In this document: positions 52,888-61,192 of the stretch, in pieces
Layout of the letters: the number at the start of each line of letters is the position of its first letter
Position numbering within the stretch: the stretch's first letter is position 1
NCBI RefSeq assembly: GCF_002294725.1
Contig: NZ_NSFT01000014.1
Coordinates: 2,501-66,500 of the forward strand
Direction: 5' to 3'
DNA: 64,000 nt
DNA from: Mesorhizobium sp. WSM4313
GTDB taxonomy: Bacteria > Pseudomonadota > Alphaproteobacteria > Rhizobiales > Rhizobiaceae
Made by a program: the position numbers and the translations under genes
The notes under the pieces: model-generated
The model's database searches: none
The model's input: the letters and a program-made list of their open reading frames with translations, nothing else
Told to the model about the DNA's origin: nothing

Positions 52888-53852
52888 TCGGCCTCCTTAC
52901 CCTCCCCCTTGTGGGGAGGATCGGCGCGCAGCGCCGGGGTGGGGATTGAAGAAAGAGAAGATTGGCCGTTTTCCCCACCGGCGCCTTCGGCGCGACCTCC
53001 CCACGAGGGGGAGGTAGAGTCGGCGCGGCGCTTCTCGCAATGGTCGGTATCGGAGCAGACGAACATGTGGCCGCCATGGTCGTCGAGGATGACCTCGTCG
53101 AGATAGACATTCCCGGCGCCGCAGAGCGCGCAGGGCTGGTCGAAGGCCTGCACCTCGAAGGGATGGTCCTCGAAGTCGAGGCTGACGACGTCGGTGAAGG
53201 GCGGCACCGCATAGATGCGTTTCTCGCGGCCGGCGCCGAACAATTGCAAGGCGGGCGAGCGGTGCATCTTCGGATTGTCGAATTTCGGCGTCGGCGAAGG
53301 ATCCATCACGTAGCGGCCCTCGACCTTGACCGGATAGGCGTAGGTGGTGGCGATGCGGCCGTGCCTGGCAATGTCCTCATAGAGCTTCACATGCATGAGG
53401 CCGTATTCCTCCAGCGCGTGCATCTTGCGCGTCTCGGTCTCGCGCGGCTCGAGGAAGCGCAGCGGCTCTGGGATCGGCACCTGGAAGACCAGCACCTGGC
53501 CCGCGGTCAGCGGATGCTCGGGGATGCGGTGCCGGGTCTGGATGATGGTGGCGGTTGCCGTGTCGGTGGTGACAGCGACATTGGCGACTTTCCTGAAGAA
53601 AGCGCGGATCGAGACGGCGTTGGTGGTGTCGTCAGCGCCTTGGTCGATGACCTTCAGCACGTCGTCGGGGCCAATGATCGAGGCGGTGACCTGGACGCCC
53701 CCGGTGCCCCAGCCATAAGGCATCGGCATCTCGCGCGAGGCGAAAGGCACCTGGTAGCCGGGAATGGCGATGCCCTTCAGGATGGCGCGGCGGATCATCC
53801 TTTTGGTCTGTTCGTCGAGATAGGCGAAGTTGTAGGTGGCGATGTCGGTCAT
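52884..53852 (-). CDS. phnJ: C-P lyase radical-SAM subunit PhnJ with extended C-terminus
   Basis: About 322 residues. The core (GYQVPFASREMPMPYGWGTGG, LMHVKLYEDIA, DFEDHPFEVQAFDQPCALCGAG) is typical of PhnJ, the enzyme that breaks the C-P bond. The iron-sulphur cysteines form C-X2-C-X21-C-X5-C, as in the known enzyme. E. coli PhnJ has 281 residues; here the core ends near residue 278, and the rest (STSPSWGGRAEGAGG ... PPHKGEGKEAE) is translated from a palindromic element at 52898-53016. The start may be ATG 53852 or GTG 53861. Confidence 0.93.
   Translation of the reverse strand: MTDIATYNFAYLDEQTKRMIRRAILKGIAIPGYQVPFASREMPMPYGWGTGGVQVTASIIGPDDVLKVIDQGADDTTNAVSIRAFFRKVANVAVTTDTATATIIQTRHRIPEHPLTAGQVLVFQVPIPEPLRFLEPRETETRKMHALEEYGLMHVKLYEDIARHGRIATTYAYPVKVEGRYVMDPSPTPKFDNPKMHRSPALQLFGAGREKRIYAVPPFTDVVSLDFEDHPFEVQAFDQPCALCGAGNVYLDEVILDDHGGHMFVCSDTDHCEKRRADSTSPSWGGRAEGAGGENGQSSLSSIPTPALRADPPHKGEGKEAE
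52898..53016. repeat. Palindromic element type D, inside the 3' end of phnJ
   Basis: The ends TACCCTCCCCC and GGGGGAGGTA are inverted, with further pairing of GGCGCGCAGCGCCGGGGTGG and CCACCGGCGCCTTCGGCGCG around an A-rich centre (GAAGAAAGAGAAG). A half-length relative lies at 42895-42950. It is read in frame as the C-terminal tail of PhnJ, ending 14 bp before the stop. Confidence 0.85.
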
Positions 53853-53911
53853 GGCGATCACGTCCGCTCTCTGCTATGAAATTGGCGCCCAAGACGCGGA
53901 AGGACGCCCGA

Positions 53912-54094
53912 ATGGACTCTACCGGTTGGTTGCATCTTGGCGTGCTGCTGCTGGTGTTCGCCGGCTTCGCGACCTTTGCGCTGCGGAAAATGGTTCTCCC
54001 CGCGCCAAGGGAACCTCCGTCCGGCGAGTCCTTCGGTGGCGGCGACTATACTGGCGGCTTCGACGGCGGCGGGCATTCCGGTATCGGACACTGA
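53912..54094 (+). CDS. Small glycine-rich membrane protein, opposite strand within the phn cluster
   Basis: A 60-residue protein starting MDSTGWLHLGVLLLVFAGFATFALRKM: one membrane helix, then a proline-glycine-rich tail (GGGDYTGGFDGGGHSGIGH). GGAAGGA lies 7-10 nt upstream of the ATG. It is encoded opposite to phnI and phnJ and fills the gap between them; its stop is 2 bp from the phnI stop. No family was recognised. Similar short helix-plus-glycine tails occur in small rhizobial envelope proteins. Confidence 0.6.
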   Translation: MDSTGWLHLGVLLLVFAGFATFALRKMVLPAPREPPSGESFGGGDYTGGFDGGGHSGIGH

Positions 54095-54096
54095 AG

Positions 54097-55212
54097 TCAT
54101 TCCGCCGCCTCGCGCTTCTCCTCGGCGGCCTTGTCCTCGTTTTCCCGCGCTTCGTATTCGGCGCGCATGCGGCGAACCAGGCCGAGCTCGGCCTGGAAGT
54201 CGACATAATGCGGCAGCTTCAGATGCTCGACGAAACCGGTGGCCTGGACATTGTCGGAATGCGAGATGACGAATTCCTCGTCCTGCGCGGCGGCAACGAC
54301 ATCCTCGCCGAGCTCGCCGGCGCGTAGCGCCCGGTCGCACAGCGCCATCGCCATCGCCTTGCGCTCGCTCTGGCCGAAGACCAGGCCGTAGCCGCGCGTG
54401 AACTGCGGCGGCGCCTTGGCCGAGCCCTTGAACTGGTTGACCATCTGGCATTCGGTGACGCGGATGGAGCCGAGCGGCACGGCGAAGGGCAACTCCGGCA
54501 CGTCCAGCTCCAGCTCTACCTCGCCAATGCGTATCTCGCCGACAAAGGGATGGTTGCGGGCGTAGCCGCGCTGCGTCGAATAGCCGAGCGCCAGCAGAAA
54601 ACCTTCGTCGCCGCGCGACAACGCCTGCAGGCGGATGTCGCGCGCCATCGGGAATTGCAGCGGCTCGCGCGTGATGTCGCCGGGCACGTGGTCAAGCGGC
54701 ATCTCGCCATCGGCCTCGATCAGGCCTTCATGGGCGAGGATCGCCGAAACGCGCGGCATGGCCTCCGGCTCGGCCGGACGCTGCGCTGGCATCTCGACCT
54801 CGGCGCCGGCGGCAAGCTCGGGATCGAGCAGGCGGTGCGTATAATCGAAGGTCGGGCCGAGCACCTGGCCGCCCGGCAGGTCCTTGTAGGTGGCCGAGAC
54901 ACGACGCTCGACCTGCATGGCGCCGGTGTCGACCGGATTGGTGTAGCCGAAGCGCGGCAGCGTGGTGCGGTAGGCGCGCACCAGAAAGATCGCCTCGATC
55001 ATATCGCCGCGCGCCTGGGTAACGGCGAGAGCCGCGAGCTCGCGATCATAGAGCGAGCCTTCGCTCATCACCCGGTCGACGCCGAGCGCCAGCTGCTCGA
55101 CAATCTGGTCGAGGCGCAGCGCCGGTACCGAGCGGTCGCCGCGGCGGCGGTCGGCAAGCAGGCGATGCGCATTGGCAATGGTGGCTTCGCCGCCTTTCAC
55201 CGCGACATACAT
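54097..55212 (-). CDS. phnI: C-P lyase subunit PhnI
   Basis: A 371-residue protein starting MYVAVKGGEATIANAHRLLADRRRGD, with RAYRTTLPRFGYTNPVDTGAMQVERRVSATYKDLPGGQVLGPTFDYTHRLL, TECQMVNQFKGSAKAPPQFTRGYGLVFGQSERKAMAMALCDRAL and NVQATGFVEHLKLPHYVDFQAEL, all typical of PhnI. With PhnG, H and L it attaches the phosphonate to ribose triphosphate in exchange for adenine. It follows phnH by 1 bp. Confidence 0.95.
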   Translation of the reverse strand: MYVAVKGGEATIANAHRLLADRRRGDRSVPALRLDQIVEQLALGVDRVMSEGSLYDRELAALAVTQARGDMIEAIFLVRAYRTTLPRFGYTNPVDTGAMQVERRVSATYKDLPGGQVLGPTFDYTHRLLDPELAAGAEVEMPAQRPAEPEAMPRVSAILAHEGLIEADGEMPLDHVPGDITREPLQFPMARDIRLQALSRGDEGFLLALGYSTQRGYARNHPFVGEIRIGEVELELDVPELPFAVPLGSIRVTECQMVNQFKGSAKAPPQFTRGYGLVFGQSERKAMAMALCDRALRAGELGEDVVAAAQDEEFVISHSDNVQATGFVEHLKLPHYVDFQAELGLVRRMRAEYEARENEDKAAEEKREAAE

Positions 55213-55213
55213 G

Positions 55214-55825
55214 TCATGCCTCCATCGTCTTGATGCGGGTGGTGCGCGGCAGGCAGGCGAGGCTGCCGGGCGCCGCCAGGATGATGTCGACGCCGCGCGG
55301 GAAACGCTGGGTGTTCTGCTTCCACTGCTCGACGAAATGGCGCGGCATGCCGGGAGGCGCGATCATCGACGTCTTTTCGATCCCCGGACCTTCGAGCAGC
55401 AGCGACGGGCCCGAGGCAAGATCGTCGACCAAGAGGATCAGCGTCGTCGAGCGGTCGGGATATTCTTGCGTGCCTTGCGCAAAACCATCGAGCGCCGCCA
55501 TCTCCTTCGGATTGACGATCAGGGCGAAATGTGCGTCGGCCGGCGTGTTTGCCGAGGGCGCGCCGGTGTGGAAGCCGAGCCAGGCCTTGACCGCGGCTTC
55601 CGCCTGCAGCGGCTGGTCGAGCCAGACCGGCGTGTCGTTGTCGCAGAGCGAGAGCGCCACGGCGCCGGCCGTCGCCGACAGCGGCGCCGGCGGGCGGGCT
55701 CGCTGCGGCAGCGGCTGGACGGTGCCGGGGCGGGCCATCGCGTCCATGATGGCGCGGAACACCGCCTGGGCGTTGAAGACCGGCTCTGCGAAGCCGCCGT
55801 CGATCGATTGCGTGGCGATATCCAT
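55214..55825 (-). CDS. phnH: C-P lyase subunit PhnH
   Basis: A 203-residue protein with GFAEPVFNAQAVFRAIMDAMARPGTVQPL at the N-terminus, LCDNDTPVWLD, HTGAPSANTPADAHFALI and PGIEKTSMIAPPGMP, typical of PhnH. It is a structural part of the PhnGHIJ core. The start at 55825 overlaps the phnG stop. Longer frames reaching 56368 are phnG in another frame. Confidence 0.93.
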   Translation of the reverse strand: MDIATQSIDGGFAEPVFNAQAVFRAIMDAMARPGTVQPLPQRARPPAPLSATAGAVALSLCDNDTPVWLDQPLQAEAAVKAWLGFHTGAPSANTPADAHFALIVNPKEMAALDGFAQGTQEYPDRSTTLILLVDDLASGPSLLLEGPGIEKTSMIAPPGMPRHFVEQWKQNTQRFPRGVDIILAAPGSLACLPRTTRIKTMEA

Positions 55826-56286
55826 CAGTCCTCTCCGCGCACCATGGTGAAGAAATCCACTTTCGTGGCCGCCGTTTCGACGCGCTTTGTCTCGCGCGCC
55901 GCAGCAAGCGCCGCGCGCAAGGGCGCGGCGAGCCTTGTCTCGACCGCTTCGCGGTGCGCCGGGTCCTGCCACAGCGCGTCGGCGATCGCCGCTAGCTTGG
56001 CTTGTCCCTTGTCGCGGCCGAGCGCATAGGAGTGGCCGACCTGGCCGGAGGGCAGACGCACCGTGGCGCGGGTGACCGTCGCTTCGCCGACATTGAACGG
56101 TGCGCCACCGCCGCCGATCCGCCCGCGCACCGTCACCAGTCCGGTTTCGGGGCCGCGCAAAAGCTCGGCTTCGGAGGGCAGGCCCGACTCGTTCCACAGG
56201 CGGGCGATCTCGTCGGCCGCGGCATGCGCCAGCGTCGCCATCAAGGCTTTCCGCCCGGCCTGCTCGCGCGCTTCCTGTCCTCGCAT
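55825..56286 (-). CDS. phnG: C-P lyase subunit PhnG
   Basis: A 153-residue protein with RKALMATLAHAAADEIARLW, PETGLVTVRGRIGGGGAPFNVGEATVTRATVRLPSGQVGHSYALGRDKGQAKLAAIADALWQ, the classic PhnG core. The start at 56286 has AGGAG 7 nt upstream; a frame from 56331 would begin inside the operator. It is the first gene of the phosphonate operon, divergent from phnF. Confidence 0.94.
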   Translation of the reverse strand: MRGQEAREQAGRKALMATLAHAAADEIARLWNESGLPSEAELLRGPETGLVTVRGRIGGGGAPFNVGEATVTRATVRLPSGQVGHSYALGRDKGQAKLAAIADALWQDPAHREAVETRLAAPLRAALAAARETKRVETAATKVDFFTMVRGED

Positions 56287-56311
56287 GGCATCGCTCCTCG
56301 CATAGAGAAAT

Positions 56312-56345
56312 TTGTCTATTGATATAGACAACTATACAAATTATA
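56312..56345 (-). promoter_or_regulatory. phn promoter and PhnF-type operator
   Basis: TTGTCTAT (56312-56319) and ATAGACAA (56324-56331) form a perfect 8-bp inverted repeat with centre TGAT, like operators of GntR/HutC regulators. On the minus strand TATAAT at 56340-56345 lies just upstream, so the operator covers the likely start of phnG transcription. Repression by the divergent PhnF is inferred. Confidence 0.72.
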
Positions 56346-56425
56346 CTCACTTGGTATCGGGAGTCCATGACGAGTGGATGACAACGGGTGCAAAAGTTTA
56401 GGGTGATGACGTTGGGGGCGGGGAA

Positions 56426-57172
56426 ATGACCGGGCTGGCAAGCAGCATCGAAAGGCGCAACGGCGTATCGCTATGGCGGCAGATCGCCGACAGGATCCTG
56501 CAGGGGATTGCGAGCGGCGATTTCGCCGAGAATGCCGCGCTGCCGCCTGAAGTCGCGCTGGCCGAGCGCTATGGCGTCAACCGCCACACGGTGCGCAGCG
56601 CCATTGCAGCACTGGTGCAGGAAGGCGTGCTGAGGGCCGAGCAGGGACGCGGCACCTTCGTGTTGTCGCGCAAGCGGCTGTCCTATCCGATCGGCGCGCG
56701 GACGCGCTTCTCGACCGGGCTGCAGGGGCAGACGAGCGAGCGGCATATCGCGCTGCTATCGTCATCCACCGAGCCGGCCGGCCGGCGCATCGCCGAGGCG
56801 CTGGGCATCGCCAAAGGCGCTGCCGTCATCCGCCTGGAGACGCGCGGCGAGGCCGACGGTCATGCGGTGTCGCGCGCGACGACCTGGTTCGATGCCAAGC
56901 GCTTCGCCGGAATCGAGGCGGCAATGGCGGAGACGGGATCGATCACCGCCTCACTGAAGCGCTTCGGCATCAACGATTATCTGCGGCATTCGACCGTGCT
57001 GTCGGCGCGCCACGCCGATGCCGACGACCTTGCAGCACTCGATCTGCAGCCCGGCGCGATTGTGCTGGTCACCGTCGCCGTCAACGTCACGCTCGACGGT
57101 GAGCCGATCCAGTTCGCGGAATCGCGCTTTCCCGCGGAGCGGGTGGAGCTGAAGTTGTCGGCCGGCGATTAG
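56426..57172 (+). CDS. phnF: PhnF-type GntR/HutC transcriptional regulator
   Basis: A 248-residue regulator. The winged-helix has SLWRQIADRILQGIASGDFAENAALPPEVALAERYGVNRHTVRSAIAALVQEGVLRAEQGRGTFVL, and the C-terminal UTRA ligand domain has RIAEALGIAKGAAVIRLETRGEADG and QFAESRFPAERVEL. It is divergent from phnG with a shared operator region, as PhnF proteins usually are. The ligand is unknown, possibly a phosphonate or pathway intermediate. Confidence 0.92.
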   Translation: MTGLASSIERRNGVSLWRQIADRILQGIASGDFAENAALPPEVALAERYGVNRHTVRSAIAALVQEGVLRAEQGRGTFVLSRKRLSYPIGARTRFSTGLQGQTSERHIALLSSSTEPAGRRIAEALGIAKGAAVIRLETRGEADGHAVSRATTWFDAKRFAGIEAAMAETGSITASLKRFGINDYLRHSTVLSARHADADDLAALDLQPGAIVLVTVAVNVTLDGEPIQFAESRFPAERVELKLSAGD

Positions 57173-57478
57173 TTTCCGCGTCGTCACCGAAGGCGATAAA
57201 CCCAGAGGTCGTCATCCACGGGCGTAGCGACGCGAAGCGGAGCGCAGACCCGAGGATCCATTCCGTAACCTCGACCGTAGAGCGCAGCGGAGCAGAATTC
57301 TGGATCGTTGCAACGCGTTGGCGTCACGGAATGGATCCTCGGGTCTGCGCTGCGTCGCTACGCTCCTTGCTCCGCCCGTGGATGACGATGTGACAGAGGT
57401 TTCGGCTAATCGCAAGGCATGCTCTGCCAAATCCAGTGCTGTCACCCACGGAGTTTTTGTGTCGGGCGAACCGGCGTC
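57173..57478. other. Intergenic region dominated by a palindromic element
   Basis: This stretch between the convergent phnF and alcohol dehydrogenase genes has no gene; the element at 57211-57386 occupies most of it. Arginine-rich frames here come from the repeat. Confidence 0.65.
57211..57386. repeat. Palindromic element type E
   Basis: Long inverted arms of about 55 bp: GTCATCCACGGGCG ... GACCCGAGGATCCATTCCGT pairs with ACGGAATGGATCCTCGGGTC ... CGCCCGTGGATGAC. The centre contains GCAGAATTCTGGATCGTTGC. It is a single copy in this window and could end both convergent transcripts. Confidence 0.85.
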
Positions 57479-58495
57479 TCACCCGACCTCTATAACCGCC
57501 TTGATCAGTCCTGACTTCTCGTGCGTCCATCGGGCAAGGTCGCGCGGCGTTCCGGCGAGCGTGGTGCGATGGGTGACGAGCTTGTTCAACGGCACGGCGC
57601 CGTTGCGGATCGAATCTGCGACATGGTCGAAATCGGCCTTCAGTGCGTTGCGGCTGCCGATCAGCATCATCTCGCGCTTGTGGAATTCGGGGTCGGAGAA
57701 GGTGATGTCGTCCTTGACGACGCTGACCAGCACCAGCGTGCCGCCATGTGCGACATGGGCGAAGGCCGACTGCACGGACTGGGTGTTGCCGGTCGCGTCG
57801 AACACGAGGTCGAACCCTTCGCCGGCTGTTGCCTGTTGGACCAGCTCGGCAGCCGGCGCCTTCGAGCTGTCCAGCGGTGCAAAGCCGAGCTGCTTCTCGG
57901 CGAATCCGAGACGTTCGGCGCTCATGTCGAGCAGGCTGACATTCAGCCCGGCGATGCGCGCGAAGATCGCCGTGCCGAGGCCGATCGGGCCGGCGCCGAT
58001 GACCAGCGTGCGCTGGCCGGGCAGCCCGAGCGATCGGCGCACGGCATGCGCGCCGATGGCCAGGAATTCGACCGCCGCGGCGTCGGCCAGCGACAGGCCG
58101 TTCGTCGGGTAGAGGTTCTGCGCCGGCACCAAAATTTCGTCGCACATGGCGCCGTCGCGATGGACGCCCAGCACCTCGATCTTCACGCAGCAGTTAGGCT
58201 TGCCGCGCCGGCAGGCAATGCATTTGCCGCATGAAAGATAGGGATTGATGACGACCGGCTCGCCGACGGCGAGATCGACACCTTCGCCCTTCTCGACGAT
58301 CGTGCCGGCAACCTCATGGCCCATGATGCGCGGATAGGCCAGAAACGGGTGCTTGCCTTCGAAGATGTGGTAGTCGGTTCCGCAGATGCCGACATGGCTG
58401 ACCGCAACGCGCGCCCAGCCGGGCGGCGGTGCGCCGGGCCCGGCGCGGTCTTCGAGGACAAGCTCGCCGGGCGAACGGCAGACAACGGCTTTCAT
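57479..58495 (-). CDS. Zinc-dependent alcohol dehydrogenase (sorbitol/idonate type)
   Basis: A 338-residue medium-chain dehydrogenase. The catalytic zinc ligands lie in VGICGTDYHIFEGKHPFLAYPRIMGHEVAG, the structural zinc cysteines in NPYLSCGKCIACRRGKPNCCVKIEVLGVH, and the NAD motif in TLVIGAGPIGLGTAIFAR. The spacing fits L-idonate, galactitol or threonine dehydrogenases. It lies after rbsC on the same strand and probably oxidises the imported sugar, polyol or its acid. Confidence 0.88.
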   Translation of the reverse strand: MKAVVCRSPGELVLEDRAGPGAPPPGWARVAVSHVGICGTDYHIFEGKHPFLAYPRIMGHEVAGTIVEKGEGVDLAVGEPVVINPYLSCGKCIACRRGKPNCCVKIEVLGVHRDGAMCDEILVPAQNLYPTNGLSLADAAAVEFLAIGAHAVRRSLGLPGQRTLVIGAGPIGLGTAIFARIAGLNVSLLDMSAERLGFAEKQLGFAPLDSSKAPAAELVQQATAGEGFDLVFDATGNTQSVQSAFAHVAHGGTLVLVSVVKDDITFSDPEFHKREMMLIGSRNALKADFDHVADSIRNGAVPLNKLVTHRTTLAGTPRDLARWTHEKSGLIKAVIEVG

Positions 58496-58563
58496 ATCGC
58501 AAATCCAGGCAAAGAGCGCCGGCACCGCTCGAGCGGGGCCGGCGCGTTAGTTTCACGTAGGAG

Positions 58564-59529
58564 TCATTTGCCGCGACGACGCAGGCCGTCGAAGTAGACG
58601 ATGACGATGATCAGCAGGCCGGTGATGACGCGCTGCCAGAAGGTGTTGACGTTGAGCAGGTTGGCGCCGTTGTTGATCGTCGAAAGGATGAAGGAACCGA
58701 TCAGCGGTCCATGCACGGAGCCGATGGCGCCGAACAGCGACGTGCCGCCGATCACCGACGAGGCGATGGCCTGAAGCTCATAGGTGTCGCCCTGCGTCGG
58801 ATTGCCGATGCCGATGCGCGAGGCCAAGAGCACGCCGACGATGGCGGCAAGCAGGCCGGACAGGACGTAGGCCATGAAGATGGTGCGCGGCACGTTGACG
58901 CCGGACAGACGCGCGGCCTCCGCATTGGAGCCGACCGAGAACAGGTAGCGGCCCCAGCGCGTGTGGTGCAGGAAGACGTAGGACGGGATGGCGACCAGGA
59001 TCACCATCCAGAACAGGTAGGGAATGCCCGCGAGCGAGCCGCGCGAGAAAGCCTGGAACGAGTCGCTGTTGATCGAGATCGAGTTGCCGTTCGTCATCAG
59101 GAGGCCGATGCCGCGCAGCGAGGTCATGGTGGCCAAGGTGATGATGAAGGGCGGCAGGCCCATCTTGACGATGCCGAAGCCGTGGAAGAGGCCGATGGCG
59201 ACGCCCACCAGCAGCGTGATCAGCACCGCGGCCCAGATCGGCCAGCCGGCGTTGATCAAAAGCGCGACAATGACGGTGGTGAAGCCGACCACCGCGCCGA
59301 CCGACAGATCGATGCCGCCGGTGATGATGACGAAGGTCTGGCCGACGGCGAGGATGGCGATCAGCGATCCCTGACGCAGAAGGTTGGTGATGTTGAGCGT
59401 CGTGGCGAAGGACGGCGTGGCGACGGCCAGCACGATCCACATCAGGAGCAAAAGGCCAAGCAGCGTCAGGCCGAACAGGGCGTTGAAATTGCGCTTGGGT
59501 TTTTCGGCGGGGATCGCCTCGGTGCTCAT
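58564..59529 (-). CDS. RbsC-type sugar ABC permease
   Basis: A 321-residue permease with about ten hydrophobic segments. VGQTFVIITGGIDLSVGAVVGFTTVIVALLIN is the RbsC/AraH hallmark, followed by GIVKMGLPPFIITLATMTSLRGI, GVNVPRTIFMAYVLSGLLAAIVGVLLASR and AIASSVIGGTSLFGAIGSVHGPLIGSFILS. The start overlaps the rbsA-type stop by 4 bp. Confidence 0.92.
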   Translation of the reverse strand: MSTEAIPAEKPKRNFNALFGLTLLGLLLLMWIVLAVATPSFATTLNITNLLRQGSLIAILAVGQTFVIITGGIDLSVGAVVGFTTVIVALLINAGWPIWAAVLITLLVGVAIGLFHGFGIVKMGLPPFIITLATMTSLRGIGLLMTNGNSISINSDSFQAFSRGSLAGIPYLFWMVILVAIPSYVFLHHTRWGRYLFSVGSNAEAARLSGVNVPRTIFMAYVLSGLLAAIVGVLLASRIGIGNPTQGDTYELQAIASSVIGGTSLFGAIGSVHGPLIGSFILSTINNGANLLNVNTFWQRVITGLLIIVIVYFDGLRRRGK

Positions 59530-61079
59530 TTTTGTCCTCCCGACTTTTCTTGTTTCTCGGCCAGTGCCTGACCCAAAATGTCCTCGTGGCTGGCGGTGCG
59601 GAAACCGTGGGTCGCGACCAGCTTGCCGCGCCGGAACACGTGCAGCGTGTCTGCAAGCTCATAGACTTCCGGCAGATAGGACGAGATCAGGATGATGCCG
59701 GCGCCCTTGGACAAGAGCGTCGAGAACAGGCGGTAGATCTCGGCCTTGGTGCCGACGTCGACGCCCACCGTCGGCTCGTCGAAGATGAACAGCTTGGCGC
59801 CATGCGCCAGCCATTTGCCGATGACGATCTTCTGCTGGTTGCCGCCCGACAGGCTGGAGGCGAGCGCATGGCGCGTCGGCGTCTTGATGCGCAGGTCGGC
59901 GATCTGGCGGTCGGCCTCGGCCTTCTCCTTGGCGCCGGAGATCAGAAAATTGCTGGAGATGCGCTTGTAGATAGGCAGGTTGAGGTTGATGCCGACCGGC
60001 AAATTGAGGCACAGACCCTGGTCGCGGCGGCTTTCCGGCGCCAGCGCCATGCCGAGCCGGATCGCATCGTGCTCGGAGTTGACCTGGACCTCCTTGCCTT
60101 GCCAGAGAATCTGGCCGGCCGACTTCCTGTGGCGGCCGTAAAGCGTGGTGACGAACTCGCTGCGCCCGGCGCCGATCAGGCCGTAGAGGCCGACGATCTC
60201 GCCGGCGCGGACGGTCACCGAGACATTCTCGAAGCCTTTGCCCGAAAGGTTCCTCGTCTCGACAATCGTGGCGCCGGGGGTGAAATGTTCCTTGTGGTAG
60301 ATCTGCTCGATCGAGCGGTTGATCATCAGCTTGACCAGTTCGGGCTCGTCGGTCTTGGCGATGTTGCGGGTGCCGACCAGAGTGCCGTCGCGCAGCACGG
60401 AAACGCGGTCGGCGAGCTCGAACACTTCCTCCATGCGGTGGCTGATATAGATGATGGTGACGCCTTCGCCTTTGAGCCGGCGGATCAGCTTGAAGAGCTG
60501 GTCGGCCTCCTTGCGGGTGAGATAAGCGGTAGGCTCGTCGAAAATCAGGAATTTGGTGCCGCGCACGGTGGCCCGCGCCGCGGCGATCAGCTGCTGCTGG
60601 CCGATGGTGAGATCGCCGAGCATGACATGCGCCGGCAAGTCGAAGCCCAGCCCGTCAATGATCTTCTGCGCGTCCTTCACCATGGCGCGCTGCTGCAGCA
60701 GGCCGAAGCGTGACTCCTCCTCGCCGAGGAACATGTTGGCGGCGACGGTGAGATGGCGGCACAGCACCACCTCCTGGTGGACGGCGTTGATGCCCAGCGC
60801 CATCGCCTCATGCGGCGTGGCCAAGGCGGTCGGCTTGCCTTCCCAGATCACCTCGCCGGAAGTGCGCGGCATGACGCCGGTCAGGAGTTTTATCAGGGTC
60901 GACTTGCCGGCGCCGTTCTCGCCGACGATCGCGTGGATCTCGCCTGCCTTGAAGGCAAGATGCACAGGCTTCAGCGCATGCGTGCCGGGGTAGCGCTTTT
61001 CCAGGCCGTTGAGCTCGAGGATCGTCCTGCCCGGTTCCAGCATGGGGGCCGGATGCAATTCCTGCGCCGTCGACGTCAT
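59526..61079 (-). CDS. RbsA-type sugar ABC ATPase (two domains)
   Basis: A 517-residue tandem ATPase. Domain 1 has Walker A GENGAGKSTLIKLL, signature LTIGQQQLIAAARA, Walker B FLIFDEPTAYLT and IYISHRMEEVFELAD. Domain 2 has a degenerate first motif (GLIGAGRSEFVTTLYG), signature LSGGNQQKIVIGKWL and Walker B LFIFDEPTVGVDVGTK. This plan is typical of CUT2 importers. It follows the binding-protein gene across a hairpin at 61193-61219. Confidence 0.93.
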   Translation of the reverse strand: MTSTAQELHPAPMLEPGRTILELNGLEKRYPGTHALKPVHLAFKAGEIHAIVGENGAGKSTLIKLLTGVMPRTSGEVIWEGKPTALATPHEAMALGINAVHQEVVLCRHLTVAANMFLGEEESRFGLLQQRAMVKDAQKIIDGLGFDLPAHVMLGDLTIGQQQLIAAARATVRGTKFLIFDEPTAYLTRKEADQLFKLIRRLKGEGVTIIYISHRMEEVFELADRVSVLRDGTLVGTRNIAKTDEPELVKLMINRSIEQIYHKEHFTPGATIVETRNLSGKGFENVSVTVRAGEIVGLYGLIGAGRSEFVTTLYGRHRKSAGQILWQGKEVQVNSEHDAIRLGMALAPESRRDQGLCLNLPVGINLNLPIYKRISSNFLISGAKEKAEADRQIADLRIKTPTRHALASSLSGGNQQKIVIGKWLAHGAKLFIFDEPTVGVDVGTKAEIYRLFSTLLSKGAGIILISSYLPEVYELADTLHVFRRGKLVATHGFRTASHEDILGQALAEKQEKSGGQK

Positions 61080-61192
61080 GACAATCCTCCCAGATTGGCC
61101 TCAACCATTGGGTACGCGGCGATGCGTCTGGCGCGCATCTTGAAGGCGGAGCCTAAATCGGGCCGGCGAATTTCCAAATCGCCCCGATGGAT

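Noticed and set aside
51401..53212. A 603-codon minus-strand frame as a fused ATPase
   Set aside because: Only the last 236 residues match PhnL; the rest is out of frame with phnK and phnJ.
55214..56368. A 384-codon frame as a longer PhnH
   Set aside because: Only the part below 55825 matches PhnH; the upstream part is phnG in another frame.
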